Part shown: piece after piece, positions 54,908-63,997 of the stretch
Layout of the letters: every line of letters starts with the position of its first letter
Position numbering within the stretch: position 1 is the first letter of the stretch
From: Pseudobdellovibrionaceae bacterium
GTDB lineage: Bacteria; Bdellovibrionota; Bdellovibrionia; Bdellovibrionales; Bdellovibrionaceae
Assembly (NCBI GenBank): GCA_016785955.1
Contig: JAEUWH010000047.1
Span: 1 to 64,000 of the forward strand
Direction: 5' to 3'
DNA length: 64,000 nt
Position numbers and translations under genes: made by a program
Notes under the pieces: model-generated
Seen by the model: the letters and a program-made list of their open reading frames with translations, nothing else
What the model was told of the DNA's origin: nothing
Databases searched by the model: none

Positions 54908-56239
54908 ATGTTTCAAAATTTATCGGATAAAATTTTAGCTTCGTTGAAAAAAGTGCGTGGTGGCCAAAAGATTACGGAAGCGAATATCGAGGACGTAATC
55001 AAAGAAATTCGCATGAGTTTGCTGGATGCCGACGTGAATTTTAAAGTCGTTAAGCGATTTATCGATGAAGTGAAGGCCAAGTCGGTCGGGCAAAAAGTGA
55101 TCGAGACTGTAAATCCTGGTCAAATGTTTGTGAAGATTGTGCATGACGAGCTGGTAGGGATTTTAGGCTCGCACGCTAAGGAGCTTAATTTAGAAGGCAA
55201 GCCCGCCGTTATTTTTTTAGTGGGATTGCAGGGGGCGGGTAAAACGACTTCGGCTGCAAAATTATCTTTATACCTTCGTTCTAAGCAAAATAAAAAGGTG
55301 GGATTGGTACCTGCCGATGTGTATCGACCGGCGGCGATCGACCAATTGCAAACGTTAGGTAAACAAAATAATTTTCCAACGTTTGCCTCTGCGGTCAATC
55401 AAACTCCACAAGAAATTTTGACAGCGGCCAAAAAATGGGCGGATGAACAAAAGCTGGATGTGGTTATTGTGGATACGGCTGGCCGTTTGACTATTGATGA
55501 TGCTTTGATGAATGAACTTTCTGATTTGAAAAATATCTGGAGTCCTCAGGAAATTTTGTTGGTGGCGGATGCCATGCTTGGGCAGCAGTCGGTTCAAGTT
55601 GCGGAAGGATTCCATCAGCGTCTTTCTTTAACGGGTCTTATTCTTACAAAAATGGATGGGGATGCTCGCGGAGGGGCGGCCTTAAGTATTCGCGAGGTGA
55701 CTGGTATCCCGATTAAATTTATGGGTATTGGAGAAAAGGTATCGGCGCTGGAAGTGTTTCATCCCGATCGCCTAGCGGGACGAATCTTGGATATGGGAGA
55801 TGTGCTGACCTTGGTTGAAAAAGCCCAAGAGGTGATGGATGAAAAGCTGGCCCAGAAGTCCACGGAAAAGATGTTAAGAAATGAGTTTTCGTTAGAGGAT
55901 TTCCTAGCGCAGATTCAGCAGATGAAAAAAATGGGTGGTCTTGAAGCGATCATGAAATTTTTACCGGGAATGGGCGAGATTTCAAAGCAGATCAAGAATA
56001 TGGCTCCGCCCGATGCCGAGGTTAAAAAGATTGAGTCGATCATCCGATCAATGACCTTGCAAGAGCGTCGTAACCACAAAGTTTTGAACGGCTCCCGTCG
56101 TCAAAGAATTGCCAAAGGCAGTGGGACTCAGGTTTCAGACGTTAATAAATTGATTAAGCAGTTCGAAGAAGCCCAAAAAATGATGAGTCAGTTTATGAAG
56201 ATGGGCATGGGTAAGGGGATGATGGGTAGAAAGCTCTAA
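54908..56239 (+). CDS. ffh: Signal recognition particle protein Ffh
   Basis: This 443-residue SRP54 GTPase has the N-domain (ITEANIEDVIKEIRMSLLDADV), G1 GLQGAGKTTSAAKL, DTAGRL, TKMDGDARGGAAL, and the Met-rich M-domain with RQRIAKGSGTQVSDVNKLIKQF and the tail MGKGMMGRKL. It delivers nascent membrane proteins to the FtsY receptor with 4.5S RNA. It is followed by rpsP, as in the common ffh-rpsP-rimM-trmD-rplS cluster. Confidence 0.96.
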   Translation: MFQNLSDKILASLKKVRGGQKITEANIEDVIKEIRMSLLDADVNFKVVKRFIDEVKAKSVGQKVIETVNPGQMFVKIVHDELVGILGSHAKELNLEGKPAVIFLVGLQGAGKTTSAAKLSLYLRSKQNKKVGLVPADVYRPAAIDQLQTLGKQNNFPTFASAVNQTPQEILTAAKKWADEQKLDVVIVDTAGRLTIDDALMNELSDLKNIWSPQEILLVADAMLGQQSVQVAEGFHQRLSLTGLILTKMDGDARGGAALSIREVTGIPIKFMGIGEKVSALEVFHPDRLAGRILDMGDVLTLVEKAQEVMDEKLAQKSTEKMLRNEFSLEDFLAQIQQMKKMGGLEAIMKFLPGMGEISKQIKNMAPPDAEVKKIESIIRSMTLQERRNHKVLNGSRRQRIAKGSGTQVSDVNKLIKQFEEAQKMMSQFMKMGMGKGMMGRKL

Positions 56240-56433
56240 CCCTCGTTGGCCAGGCACGTGGTAAAGAGCCTATTTGTTCTATTTTGGGTGTATTTCGGCT
56301 AATGGGAACACGACCTCGTGAGACGATAATAAATAAATTTGTTTAACAATTTGAAAAATGGTCTGAGATAAGACTTGATAAACTCAGTTTTTTTACTTAT
56401 TAACTATAGGGTCTTAAAAAGGATGGAAAGAAA

Positions 56434-56682
56434 ATGGTTGTTATTAGACTAGCGCGCTTGGGAGCAAAACACGATCCTAAATACAGAATCACAGTGGCTG
56501 ACCAAAGACGATTTGTAAAAGGTAAATTCATTGAGGTATTAGGCAGTTATATCCCAACTCCTCGTGGAAAAGATATCAAAGTAAAATTAGATTTAGACAA
56601 GTATAATGAATGGGTAAAAAAAGGTGCGCAACCTTCGGCGCGTGTAAAGCACGTAGTAAAATTAGCCCAGACTCAAAAATAG
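56434..56682 (+). CDS. rpsP: 30S ribosomal protein S16
   Basis: The 82-residue protein matches S16 (VVIRLARLGAKHDPKYRITVADQR at the start, FIEVLGSYIP). It is a component of the 30S subunit. A 194-base gap after ffh contains a weak hairpin CTGAG/CTCAG followed by T7 (56363-56394) that may attenuate transcription into rpsP. The ribosome binding site before the ATG is AAAGGATGGAAAG-like. Confidence 0.96.
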   Translation: MVVIRLARLGAKHDPKYRITVADQRRFVKGKFIEVLGSYIPTPRGKDIKVKLDLDKYNEWVKKGAQPSARVKHVVKLAQTQK

Positions 56683-56817
56683 GACTTGTAAACTTCTGTA
56701 GACTCAGTGTTTAATTTATCTAAACAGATAAGGTAACTATTAAAATATTTTTTAAAATATTAAATATGAGATAGTCAATTGAACACAAGCCTGTTGAGTT
56801 CAAATTAAGGAGAATCG

Positions 56818-57057
56818 ATGGACAGCTTAAAGTCATTAGTAGAACACATGGCAAAGTCTCTTGTTGATAAACCGGAAATGGTTGATGTTGAAGAAATTCC
56901 TGGTCCGCAAACTACTTTATTAGCTTTAAAAGTTGATAAGGAAGATCTTGGTAAGGTGATTGGTAAGCAAGGGAAAACAGCGGCTGCCATGAGAACGATT
57001 ATCCGCGCGGCGGGTACTAAGTTGAACAAGCGTTACCACTTAGACATTATCGAGTAG
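56818..57057 (+). CDS. khpA: KH-domain RNA-binding protein KhpA (YlqC)
   Basis: This 79-residue single-KH-domain protein has the GxxG loop in KVIGKQGKTAAAM, and LVEHMAKSLVDKPEMV at the N-terminus. KhpA (with KhpB/Jag) binds RNA and influences cell division and wall synthesis in Gram-positives; its placement between rpsP and rimM is conserved. AAGGAG lies 5-6 bases before the ATG. A strong terminator follows. Confidence 0.93.
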   Translation: MDSLKSLVEHMAKSLVDKPEMVDVEEIPGPQTTLLALKVDKEDLGKVIGKQGKTAAAMRTIIRAAGTKLNKRYHLDIIE

Positions 57058-57084
57058 TTTCAGTAAATTCAGATATTTATTTCT

Positions 57085-57112
57085 AAAGGCCTCTCAGAGG
57101 CCTTTTTTTTTA
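57085..57112 (+). terminator. Rho-independent terminator after khpA
   Basis: AAAGGCCTC (57085-57093) pairs perfectly with GAGGCCTTT (57097-57105) around a 3-base loop, followed by a run of Ts to 57110. It splits rpsP-khpA from rimM-trmD, which therefore need another promoter or readthrough. Confidence 0.93.
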
Positions 57113-57140
57113 TTCTATTTTCATGTAGTTAAGTATTCCG

Positions 57141-57674
57141 ATGGAAAATTCCGAATTTATAAAAGTGGGAAAAGTACTAGATGCGCATGCTTTAAAGGGT
57201 GAGATCTATTTCTTTTCGTTTTCAAAAGACATCAGCTGGATAGAAAAAGGTATGACGATTTGTTTGGAATCCTGTCGTACAATGAAGCGCACGGATTTTG
57301 TAATTGAAAGTTTTCGACCGTTCAAAGACGGTGCTCTGATAAAGTTTGAAGGGGTGGATAACCGTAATCAATCCGAAGAATTAAAGGGTGATTTAATTTT
57401 TATCGATAATCAGAATTTTGTTTCTGAACCGGGCGAAACTATTTTTTTGCGAGAAGTTTTGAATTTTGAAGTTCGTGATGAACAGCACAACTCATTAGGG
57501 AAAATTATCGACTTCAATTCCAACAGTATTCAAGATCTGCTTGTTATTAAAAATGATTTGTTTACGTATGAAGTTCCGTTCGTAGATGACTTTATTGTGG
57601 AAATTCAATTTGAAGATTCGATCATTGTCATGAATTTCCCTTTGGATTTGATGGACATCAATCGTGTTGTTTAG
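57141..57674 (+). CDS. rimM: Ribosome maturation factor RimM
   Basis: The 177-residue protein has the two-part RimM form: an N-terminal barrel (IKVGKVLDAHALKGEIYF) and a PRC-barrel C-terminal domain (FLREVLNFEVRDEQHNSLGKIIDF, then VPFVDDFIVEI). It assists assembly of the 30S head. There is no obvious Shine-Dalgarno sequence before the ATG, which lies 29 bases after the terminator T-run. It overlaps the trmD start by 11 bases. Confidence 0.92.
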   Translation: MENSEFIKVGKVLDAHALKGEIYFFSFSKDISWIEKGMTICLESCRTMKRTDFVIESFRPFKDGALIKFEGVDNRNQSEELKGDLIFIDNQNFVSEPGETIFLREVLNFEVRDEQHNSLGKIIDFNSNSIQDLLVIKNDLFTYEVPFVDDFIVEIQFEDSIIVMNFPLDLMDINRVV

Positions 57675-58461
57675 TTTTCTTACGATTTTTCCGGACCTGA
57701 TTTCTCAAAGCTTAAATTATGGCGTGATCGGGCAGGCGATAAAGGCTGGCACCATTCGTTGTCAGTCAATACAGTTGCGTGAATTTGCTTTGGATCGACA
57801 TCGATCGGTGGACGATAAGCCTTTCGGTGGCAGTGATGGTATGTTGATGAAACCAGAGGTGTTGGGAAAAGCGTTAGAGACGGTTCGGCATACCAAAATT
57901 TTGTTTCCGTCCCCGCAAGGAGCGCTGCTGACTCAGCAGAAAGCCAAAGCTTTATCACAGGAAAAAGAGATCGCGTTTTTATGTGGTCGGTATGCCGGAA
58001 TCGACGAGCGTGTTCTGGTCAGCTTTGATATCGAGGAAATTTCGATTGGGGACTATGTGGTGAGTGGCGGGGAATGGCCGGCATTGATCATGATGGATGC
58101 CATTGCCCGGCATATTCCTGGAGTTTTAGGAAACCAAGTTTCGTTGTGTGAAGATTCTTTCGCGAGTGGGATTTTAGAATCGCCAGCGTTCACGCGCCCG
58201 CAACTTTGGAATGGGCTGAAGGTACCCGACCTGGTTGTGGGAGGAGATCATGAAAAAATTAGACAATTCAACGAGTGGATGTCTGTTTTGATCACCTTGA
58301 AAAAGCGACCGGAATTGCTAAGTCGGCTTGATCCAGAGTCGGCTCTCGGTAAAAAATGGAACAACAAGATGGGTTTATTCAAATTTTATAACCAGCTGTC
58401 GGATGAAGATAAAAAATCATGTGCAGTTGAGAATTTAGAGGGGCGTATACGTGACTACTGA
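57664..58461 (+). CDS. trmD: tRNA (guanine(37)-N1)-methyltransferase
   Basis: The 265-residue SPOUT methyltransferase has the TrmD features: LTIFPDLISQSLNYGVIGQA, DRHRSVDDKPFGGSDGMLMKPE, LCGRYAGIDERV and EISIGDYVVSGGEWPALIMMD (knot with S-adenosylmethionine). It methylates G37 of tRNAs. It begins at GTG 57664 or TTG 57667 within the rimM end. It overlaps the next gene, another SPOUT-type protein, by 11 bases. Confidence 0.95.
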   Translation: MLFSFLTIFPDLISQSLNYGVIGQAIKAGTIRCQSIQLREFALDRHRSVDDKPFGGSDGMLMKPEVLGKALETVRHTKILFPSPQGALLTQQKAKALSQEKEIAFLCGRYAGIDERVLVSFDIEEISIGDYVVSGGEWPALIMMDAIARHIPGVLGNQVSLCEDSFASGILESPAFTRPQLWNGLKVPDLVVGGDHEKIRQFNEWMSVLITLKKRPELLSRLDPESALGKKWNNKMGLFKFYNQLSDEDKKSCAVENLEGRIRDY

Positions 58462-59056
58462 GGATGCTTTATTTGTACCTAAAATTGCGATTGGTCTGGT
58501 TCATTATCCCATTGTGGATCGTGAAAAAAAGATCGTTGCGACGAATGTGACCAATTTTGATATTCACGATATTGCCAGGGCGTCGACGGTCTATGGGGTT
58601 GAGCGCTACTATATCGTGCATCCGATGAAAGAGCAGTTGATGTTTGTCGAACGGATTTTGGATCATTGGCGTGTCGGAGAAGGGGCAAAGTTTAATCCCT
58701 CTCGTAAGCGAGCCTTGGATCCTGTGCGAACGGCAGAAAACTTGGAACAGGCCATTTCCGACTGGAAAAAAAATACACAGTGGGACGGTGACGAGCCGAT
58801 CGTCATTGCGACCCATGCTCGGCCCGTGAATGGCGCCAAACCACTGACTTTTGCGGGGGCTCGAGAGCTGCTGTTTGCTCAGAAAAAACCTGTATTTGTT
58901 GTGTTTGGCACCGGTTCTGGGTTGACCGACGAGTTTATGGTGAATTGTCATTACGTGTTAGAGAGTATTCGAGGAGCCCCTCCGAAAGACTTTCGACACC
59001 TTTCTGTTCGCTCGGCCGTGAGTATCTGTCTTGACCGTTTACTGGGACCATGGTAG
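58451..59056 (+). CDS. SPOUT-type RNA methyltransferase domain protein (Methyltrn_RNA_4 type)
   Basis: This 201-residue protein matches the RNA methyltransferase domain that in some bacteria is fused to the C-terminus of TrmD. It has IGLVHYPIVDREKKIVATNVTN, ARASTVYGVERYYIVHP, and the knot region VFGTGSGLTDEFM. Here it is a separate GTG-initiated gene, overlapping trmD by 11 bases with GAGGGG upstream. The RNA target is not known. It is probably translated together with TrmD, hinting at a tRNA role. Confidence 0.82.
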   Translation: MTTEDALFVPKIAIGLVHYPIVDREKKIVATNVTNFDIHDIARASTVYGVERYYIVHPMKEQLMFVERILDHWRVGEGAKFNPSRKRALDPVRTAENLEQAISDWKKNTQWDGDEPIVIATHARPVNGAKPLTFAGARELLFAQKKPVFVVFGTGSGLTDEFMVNCHYVLESIRGAPPKDFRHLSVRSAVSICLDRLLGPW

Positions 59057-59091
59057 CTGTCAAAGTTCTCAAAAAAAGGAAATAGCATACT

Positions 59092-59535
59092 ATGGCAAAA
59101 GCGGCTAAAAAAACTAAAAACACATTGGGTGAAAAAACAGGAAAAGCGTTAATTCGCCGTTTGACTGTTAAAAATTTAACTAAACAAATAGATTCTTTCT
59201 CTTCTGGTGATACTGTTAACGTATACGTTAAAGTAAAAGAGGGTGAAAAAGAAAGAACTCAGGTTTATAAAGGCGTTGTTATCAAGATTCAAGGATCTGG
59301 TGCCGCTCGTGCGTTTACCGTGCGAAAAATTTCTTCAGGTGTTGGCGTTGAAAGAACATTTCCATACAGAAGTCCGCTTGTTGAAAGAGTAGAAAAATTG
59401 GCTACAGGTAAAGTTCGTCGTGCAAAACTGTACTACCTAAGAAATCTGGATGGTAAATCTGCTCGTATCGAATCAGAATTAGTGACTAGTTCTGCAGACG
59501 CGACTAAAGATGCCGCTAAAACAGAAGCTCCTTAA
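59092..59535 (+). CDS. rplS: 50S ribosomal protein L19
   Basis: The 147-residue protein contains the L19 core ([23 protein letters not shown], then [17 protein letters not shown] and [13 protein letters not shown]). It has a basic N-terminal extension (about 20 residues) and an Ala/Thr-rich C-terminal tail of about 25 residues beyond the normal end. L19 lies at the 30S-50S interface. It is 35 bases after the methyltransferase gene and 7 bases before rnhB. Confidence 0.95.
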   Translation: MAKAAKKTKNTLGEKTGKALIRRLTVKNLTKQIDSFSSGDTVNVYVKVKEGEKERTQVYKGVVIKIQGSGAARAFTVRKISSGVGVERTFPYRSPLVERVEKLATGKVRRAKLYYLRNLDGKSARIESELVTSSADATKDAAKTEAP

Positions 59536-59542
59536 GTTGGAT

Positions 59543-60160
59543 ATGACCCAAGCCAGTCAGTTGGCTTGGATGGATTTGCCTTATGATTACATTATCGGAG
59601 TCGATGAAGTTGGTCGCGGTTGTTTAGCCGGGCCAGTGGTTGCCGGCTCCGTTGTTTTTTCTGCGGATCAATCTCATTGGTCCCTCTTTAAAGATTCAAA
59701 GACTCTCTCTGAAATCAAGCGTAACGAACTCAGTTTGCAGATACAAAAAGATTATCAACACTCTCTGGGGTGGTGTGATCAAAGTGAAATCGATCAGATT
59801 AACATTTTAAAAGCGTCCTTGTTGGCCATGAAGCGAGCGGTGGAGAAATTAAATTTACCACTAGCGGCGTCCAAAATTGTACTCGTTGATGGAAATCAGT
59901 TCATTCCAAACTTGGATGGTTATGATCAAATTGCGGCGGTGAAAGGGGATATGTGGATTTCGCTAATCTCGGCGGCATCGATTGTAGCCAAGGTTCATCG
60001 CGATCACTTGATGAAAGAGTACGAATCTCTATACCCAGGCTTCGGATTTTGCGAGCATAAGGGGTACCCTACGGAAGGGCATAAGAATGCTATCGCTAAA
60101 CTTGGTGTGACATCCATTCATAGGAAGTCCTTCAAGGGAGTGCGGGAGTATGTATTATGA
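59543..60160 (+). CDS. rnhB: Ribonuclease HII
   Basis: From the ATG at 59543 the product is 205 residues. Catalytic motifs are IGVDEVGRGCLAGPVVAG (D-E), LVDGNQ (third Asp) and ISAASIVAKVHRDHLM (fourth Asp). It cleaves RNA in RNA/DNA hybrids and single ribonucleotides in DNA. An upstream in-frame ATG at 59510 would lie inside rplS, so I prefer 59543. It overlaps yraN by 11 bases. Confidence 0.94.
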   Translation: MTQASQLAWMDLPYDYIIGVDEVGRGCLAGPVVAGSVVFSADQSHWSLFKDSKTLSEIKRNELSLQIQKDYQHSLGWCDQSEIDQINILKASLLAMKRAVEKLNLPLAASKIVLVDGNQFIPNLDGYDQIAAVKGDMWISLISAASIVAKVHRDHLMKEYESLYPGFGFCEHKGYPTEGHKNAIAKLGVTSIHRKSFKGVREYVL

Positions 60161-60485
60161 GCATGTTAAAGGTTTAGATTCGGAACTTAAAGTTATCCGG
60201 TTTCTGCAAGCGCAAGGCTGGCAGTTGCTGCAACATCGATTCAAAACGAAATTGGCCGAAGTTGATTTGATCCTTCAAAAGGACGGATGCTTGCGTATCT
60301 TGGAAGTGAAATCGATTTCGAATTGGGATTTTGTTTCATATCGTCTTTCCAAAAAACAAAAAGAACGTTTGGTGCGGGCGTACCATTATTTTCAGCAGCG
60401 CTATACCCAAGATATTTTGCTAGAGCTAGCACTAGTTCCCATCGAGGGAGAAATTTTATTTATTGATATTGAAAATGTTTATTGA
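60150..60485 (+). CDS. yraN: YraN-family (UPF0102) nuclease-like protein
   Basis: The 111-residue protein has the restriction-endonuclease-like core of UPF0102: KTKLAEVDLILQKDG followed by LRILEVKSI, giving the D-x(n)-E-x-K pattern. It is commonly next to rnhB. The cellular role is uncertain; links to Holliday-junction or transformation DNA handling have been suggested for the family. GGGAG lies before the ATG, which overlaps the rnhB end. Confidence 0.88.
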   Translation: MYYEHVKGLDSELKVIRFLQAQGWQLLQHRFKTKLAEVDLILQKDGCLRILEVKSISNWDFVSYRLSKKQKERLVRAYHYFQQRYTQDILLELALVPIEGEILFIDIENVY

Positions 60486-60500
60486 GAAACTAATTCTAAG

Positions 60501-60842
60501 ATGAACTCAAAGCTGGGCGTGGTCGTTTTTTTATTAATCTCTCAATCCGCATTTTCGCAGGACTTGAAGCAGTTTTTGCGTGCATGTGGTTATGGAACAT
60601 TGGCGGGAGCCGGATTAGGTGTCGCGAGTTTGGTTTTTGAAAAAAAACCGAATGAAAGTTATGGTAATATTGCCCGTGGCGCATCGCTGGGTTTGTACGG
60701 CGGTATGGCGTATGGTTTAATTTCAAGGCGTCCGCAGAACGATAACACAAGTGATATCGTTGAAAATCAGCAGAAAAGTTTTTACCTTATTGGGCCTTCT
60801 TTGAACGGCACCATCGAAACCGTTTTTGTTTATCGGTTTTAA
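60501..60842 (+). CDS. Small secreted protein with a glycine-rich hydrophobic segment
   Basis: The 113-residue protein has a signal peptide (KLGVVVFLLISQSAFSQ, cut after FSQ or AFS). A glycine-rich hydrophobic segment (YGTLAGAGLGVASLVF, then ARGASLGLYGGMAYGLI) resembles glycine-zipper membrane-inserting stretches, and the protein ends in an aromatic residue (VFVYRF). It could sit in the outer membrane. The gene is 16 bases after yraN. The function is unknown. Confidence 0.6.
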   Translation: MNSKLGVVVFLLISQSAFSQDLKQFLRACGYGTLAGAGLGVASLVFEKKPNESYGNIARGASLGLYGGMAYGLISRRPQNDNTSDIVENQQKSFYLIGPSLNGTIETVFVYRF

Positions 60843-60913
60843 ATTTTTTTATATAAATTCCCATTAGTGTGCGTGACGAAACTTGTGTGCATGAAGGATG
60901 TCCAAAAAATTAT

Positions 60914-63351
60914 TTAATTAATAATTTGATTAAGCGCTTCGATCGTTAATGGCGGTTTAGAATTCCCATCAAACGTGAATTCAAAGGATAAACGAATTTC
61001 TTGAGAACGTGATGGATTTTGATACTGAGCCAGCGTGATCAGCCAGCAATCACCGGGAGGTTTGAATTGGCCTACATAAGCCCATGATTTAATTCGTTTG
61101 CTGCCTCGATTTTGCCAATTTCCATCGTAAACAAATTGTCCGATAAGATTAAAATATTTCGTGATAAGGCCAGTCCTAAACAAATAGTCCTCAAGTCGTT
61201 TACTTGCATCGACTTCTTTTCCGGGGGTCACGTCATATTGTTTGTCTAATCCCAACTCGTAGAAGTTTCCATATTTATTAGACAATCGAACCGAGGAGGC
61301 GACGTTCGTCACCTTTTGGTAAGGATAGTAGTTGAACGAAGAAACGGTTGAAAAATAATTAAAATTTGTCGTTAGGTAGGCCGATACGTTTGACCAAGGC
61401 TGTTTATTGGGGGAGTCCAGGTTCGACTGGTAGACATCGTAGGATTGTGACAATGTCAAAGAGGCCAATTGTTTGTACACAGCCGAGTTTCCTTCCCAGC
61501 TTTTCTCGGTGAGCCTTTGCAAAACGGAAAAAGTTACGATTTCACGATCTAAGCTGCGATCCTGATAGTCAAATTGCAAACCGAATGGACTGGAAATGTC
61601 CCCATCCGAAATTCCCGTCTGACTAGAGAACGGGATTTCCGTTTGATTATTTTGTTCAAAACCCCAAAAAGGATGATCTTTTCGATCCACCCAGGGCGTT
61701 CGGGTGTACGTCAATTGAGGAATAACCTCGTGGCGAAGCTTGCTGCCTTTTAGCTCATCCGAGCGCGAGTAGATTTGGGTTAGTTGTGTTCGCGCGCTGA
61801 CCTCGCCCTTTATGAATCGACGGTGGAGTCTTGATAGATCTCCATAGCCTTGGGATGGATCATTATCCAGCTGGAATTGATATTGAGTCTCTCGGTAGGT
61901 AATTTTAGGAAGAATGTCGACCGTATCGTCAAGATTGATTGGGTAGCTGAGTGTCGGTTTGAAATCCAACCGTTGACCCGTGCGAATCAGATCGTGGTAG
62001 GGATCGAATTTGCCATCATTAATCAACGTGCATTCTGGTTTGCGGTCGTAGCTAGGGGAGTCGCACGAATTGTCGGGAAAACGAATATAGCCGGGAGTGT
62101 TTATTTTGTCGCGAGTGATATCATCATAGCTTTTTCCGGCACGTGCTAAGTTAAGATAATTCAAATCCCAACTATACAAAAAAGACGATTTTTCAAAAAC
62201 TGGTTTGGTCATTTTGGACACGCGGATTTCGGGAACCCGATGCACGCTTTCATCATTTCCTGACAGGGGATCGCTTTTAAGAAGATTGATATGATAAGAG
62301 GTATCGATATTTGCGTGAATATCTTCCGTGTTTTTGGTTAAGCTCATTCTGTTTTCGAGTGAGGGCTCGGTGTGATTTCGCGTCTCGCGCGGAAAATCTT
62401 TTGGGTATTGTAAATCACTTGCGTTGTTGAACTGCATTCGGTGAACATAGTCATTGGGCAATTGCGCGTAGTGATCATATTTAATAAACCAACGATTAAA
62501 TCCCGCCCCCTTTTGATCGTTACTGCGAAATGTGTTCACACGATCTTCATTTTGAAACACCTTGTCTCGCAGCCAACCCGTGCTGAGTTCGCCGTAGCTG
62601 TCCGCATTCAGCATGTATCGATAATTTAATAAATTCTTAAGTCCGCGAAGCTCGTAGTTTTTGAAGGTGTAAGTTAAATCCTCGTTTCGTGAAATCACCC
62701 AGAAAAAAGGCTGGGAAAACGTGAGTCCTCCGTCCTGAGACGATTCGAAATCGGGTGTCAGTAAGCCCGTTTGGCGATCGCTCTTTAGGGGGACAATCAG
62801 GTAGGGAAGCCAGAATACCGGGATCGAGCCGACTTTAAGGAACGAGTTTTTAATGTAGGCATACCCGCCCAGTTCGGCACGAATCTGGGAACCCTGAAAG
62901 CTCCAAGAGGCGGGGCAATTGTTACAGGTCGTGTAGTCAGCTTTAACTACGTAGTAGTCGTTTTCCCCGGTTTTGTTGATCAGCTCGCCTTCGAAAATAA
63001 CGTTTCCAGATTGAACAAAACCCTTGGATATAAGTCCAGTGTTGGATTCGTAGTCAAGCCAGATTTGATCGCCGCCAATCGTGGATTTTGTTTGAGTCAT
63101 CAGCACTCGGCCGGCCAAATAAACCCGCTTGGTTTTTAAGTAGATTTTTGCACGATCGCAATGGATGTGATAATCTTTATAGACGATTTGAACACTGCCT
63201 TTGAGATCAACGATTTCATTTTCATCGCGATCAAGACTGTCCGCTTGGATAACTAAACCTTGAATCTTAGCATTGGTTGTTTCCGCATAAACATAAACAG
63301 GATACGAGAAAAAAATTAAATTGAGTAAAAAAAAACGACTGTTCGGCGCAT
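60914..63351 (-). CDS. lptD: LPS-assembly protein LptD, frameshifted in the signal peptide
   Basis: The coding region shows a periplasmic OstA domain (IQGLVIQADSLDRDENEI, GSVQIVYKDYHIHCDRAKIY, LAGRV), the conserved ADYTTCNNCPASW, then PVFWLPYLIVPLKSDRQTGLL and a long barrel with strands ending in FEFTFDG. LptD inserts LPS into the outer membrane. The frame is open from 63352 but contains no ATG, GTG or TTG before residue about 80. An ATG at 63351 in another frame reads MRRTVVFF and would join the main frame perfectly if the T9 tract (A9 at 63327-63335 on plus) had ten bases, giving MRRTVVFFLLNLIFFSYP. So a one-base homopolymer shift breaks the signal peptide. Full length would be about 812 residues. 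Confidence 0.9.
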
Positions 63352-63486
63352 GTTACGTACTAAAATGACATCATTTTCCCACGCTTTTGTCTAGATAATT
63401 CTTTTGTCCAAAAATTTGAAAATTCGGTAAAACTCGGCTCTCGAAAATTTGATCTATGACGATAAATATCAAAAGCAAGGAGTGCT

Positions 63487-63894
63487 ATGAAGACGGAAGC
63501 CGTAAAAATTGAGGGTGGATACCATATTACGTTCACTGGGAAACTGGATCTTTTGAAAACTAACTATTTGCGTAATGTGTTGCTGCAGGAATTCCAAAAT
63601 CAGCGCGTATGTTTTGATCTTAAAAATTTGGATTTTGTGGGCTCAAATGGAATTCTTCACTTTTTTTTCACCGTGAATGAGATAGCTACACTTGGCGCTA
63701 TTAATTTTCAAATCGCCGGGTTAAATGAAGATTTTAAAAAAATAGTGAAATCTTATAACTATCCTCATTTAAGTTTTGATTTCGTTAGTTCGCAGCCAAC
63801 CACAGAAAAAGAAGTAACAACGGAGCTTATAGAAGACGAATGGTTAGATACCAATCCTGGAATACAAAAACCAGATGGTGCCACTAGCTTTTAG
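63487..63894 (+). CDS. STAS-domain protein (anti-sigma factor antagonist-like)
   Basis: The 135-residue cytoplasmic protein has a STAS fold: YHITFTGKLDLLKTNYLR, then CFDLKNLDFVGSNGILHFFF with a Ser at the position normally phosphorylated in SpoIIAA-type antagonists, and QIAGLNEDFKKIV. The last about 30 residues are an acidic tail (TTEKEVTTELIEDEW). It may be part of a partner-switching pathway; no anti-sigma kinase or phosphatase is in the window. AAGGAGTGCT lies upstream of the ATG. It converges with a minus-strand gene that overlaps its end. Confidence 0.8.
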   Translation: MKTEAVKIEGGYHITFTGKLDLLKTNYLRNVLLQEFQNQRVCFDLKNLDFVGSNGILHFFFTVNEIATLGAINFQIAGLNEDFKKIVKSYNYPHLSFDFVSSQPTTEKEVTTELIEDEWLDTNPGIQKPDGATSF

Positions 63895-63997
63895 AGTTAA
63901 GCTGTTTACTGAGTTCAAGGTTGATATCTTCAAGACTTTCTAAGGCCGATTTTAATTTGTCGGTCTCTTTATTTTTTTGATTCCAAAGAAATTTCAT
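63884..63997 (-). CDS. C-terminal end of, or small, minus-strand gene
   Basis: A minus-strand frame ends at TAG (63884-63886), overlapping the STAS gene stop by 11 bases. From the ATG at 63997 it encodes 37 charged, helical residues (KETDKLKSALESLEDINLEL is coiled-coil-like). Whether the ATG is the true start or the gene continues beyond the window edge cannot be seen. Confidence 0.35.
   Translation of the reverse strand: MKFLWNQKNKETDKLKSALESLEDINLELSKQLNSKS

Noticed and set aside
56363-56394. CTGAG/CTCAG hairpin with T7 before rpsP as a terminator of ffh
   Set aside because: The stem is only 5 bp with a 15-base loop, too weak to list as a separate feature; mentioned under rpsP.
58469-58951. 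160-residue minus-strand frame
   Set aside because: Antisense to the SPOUT methyltransferase gene, which has clear homology.
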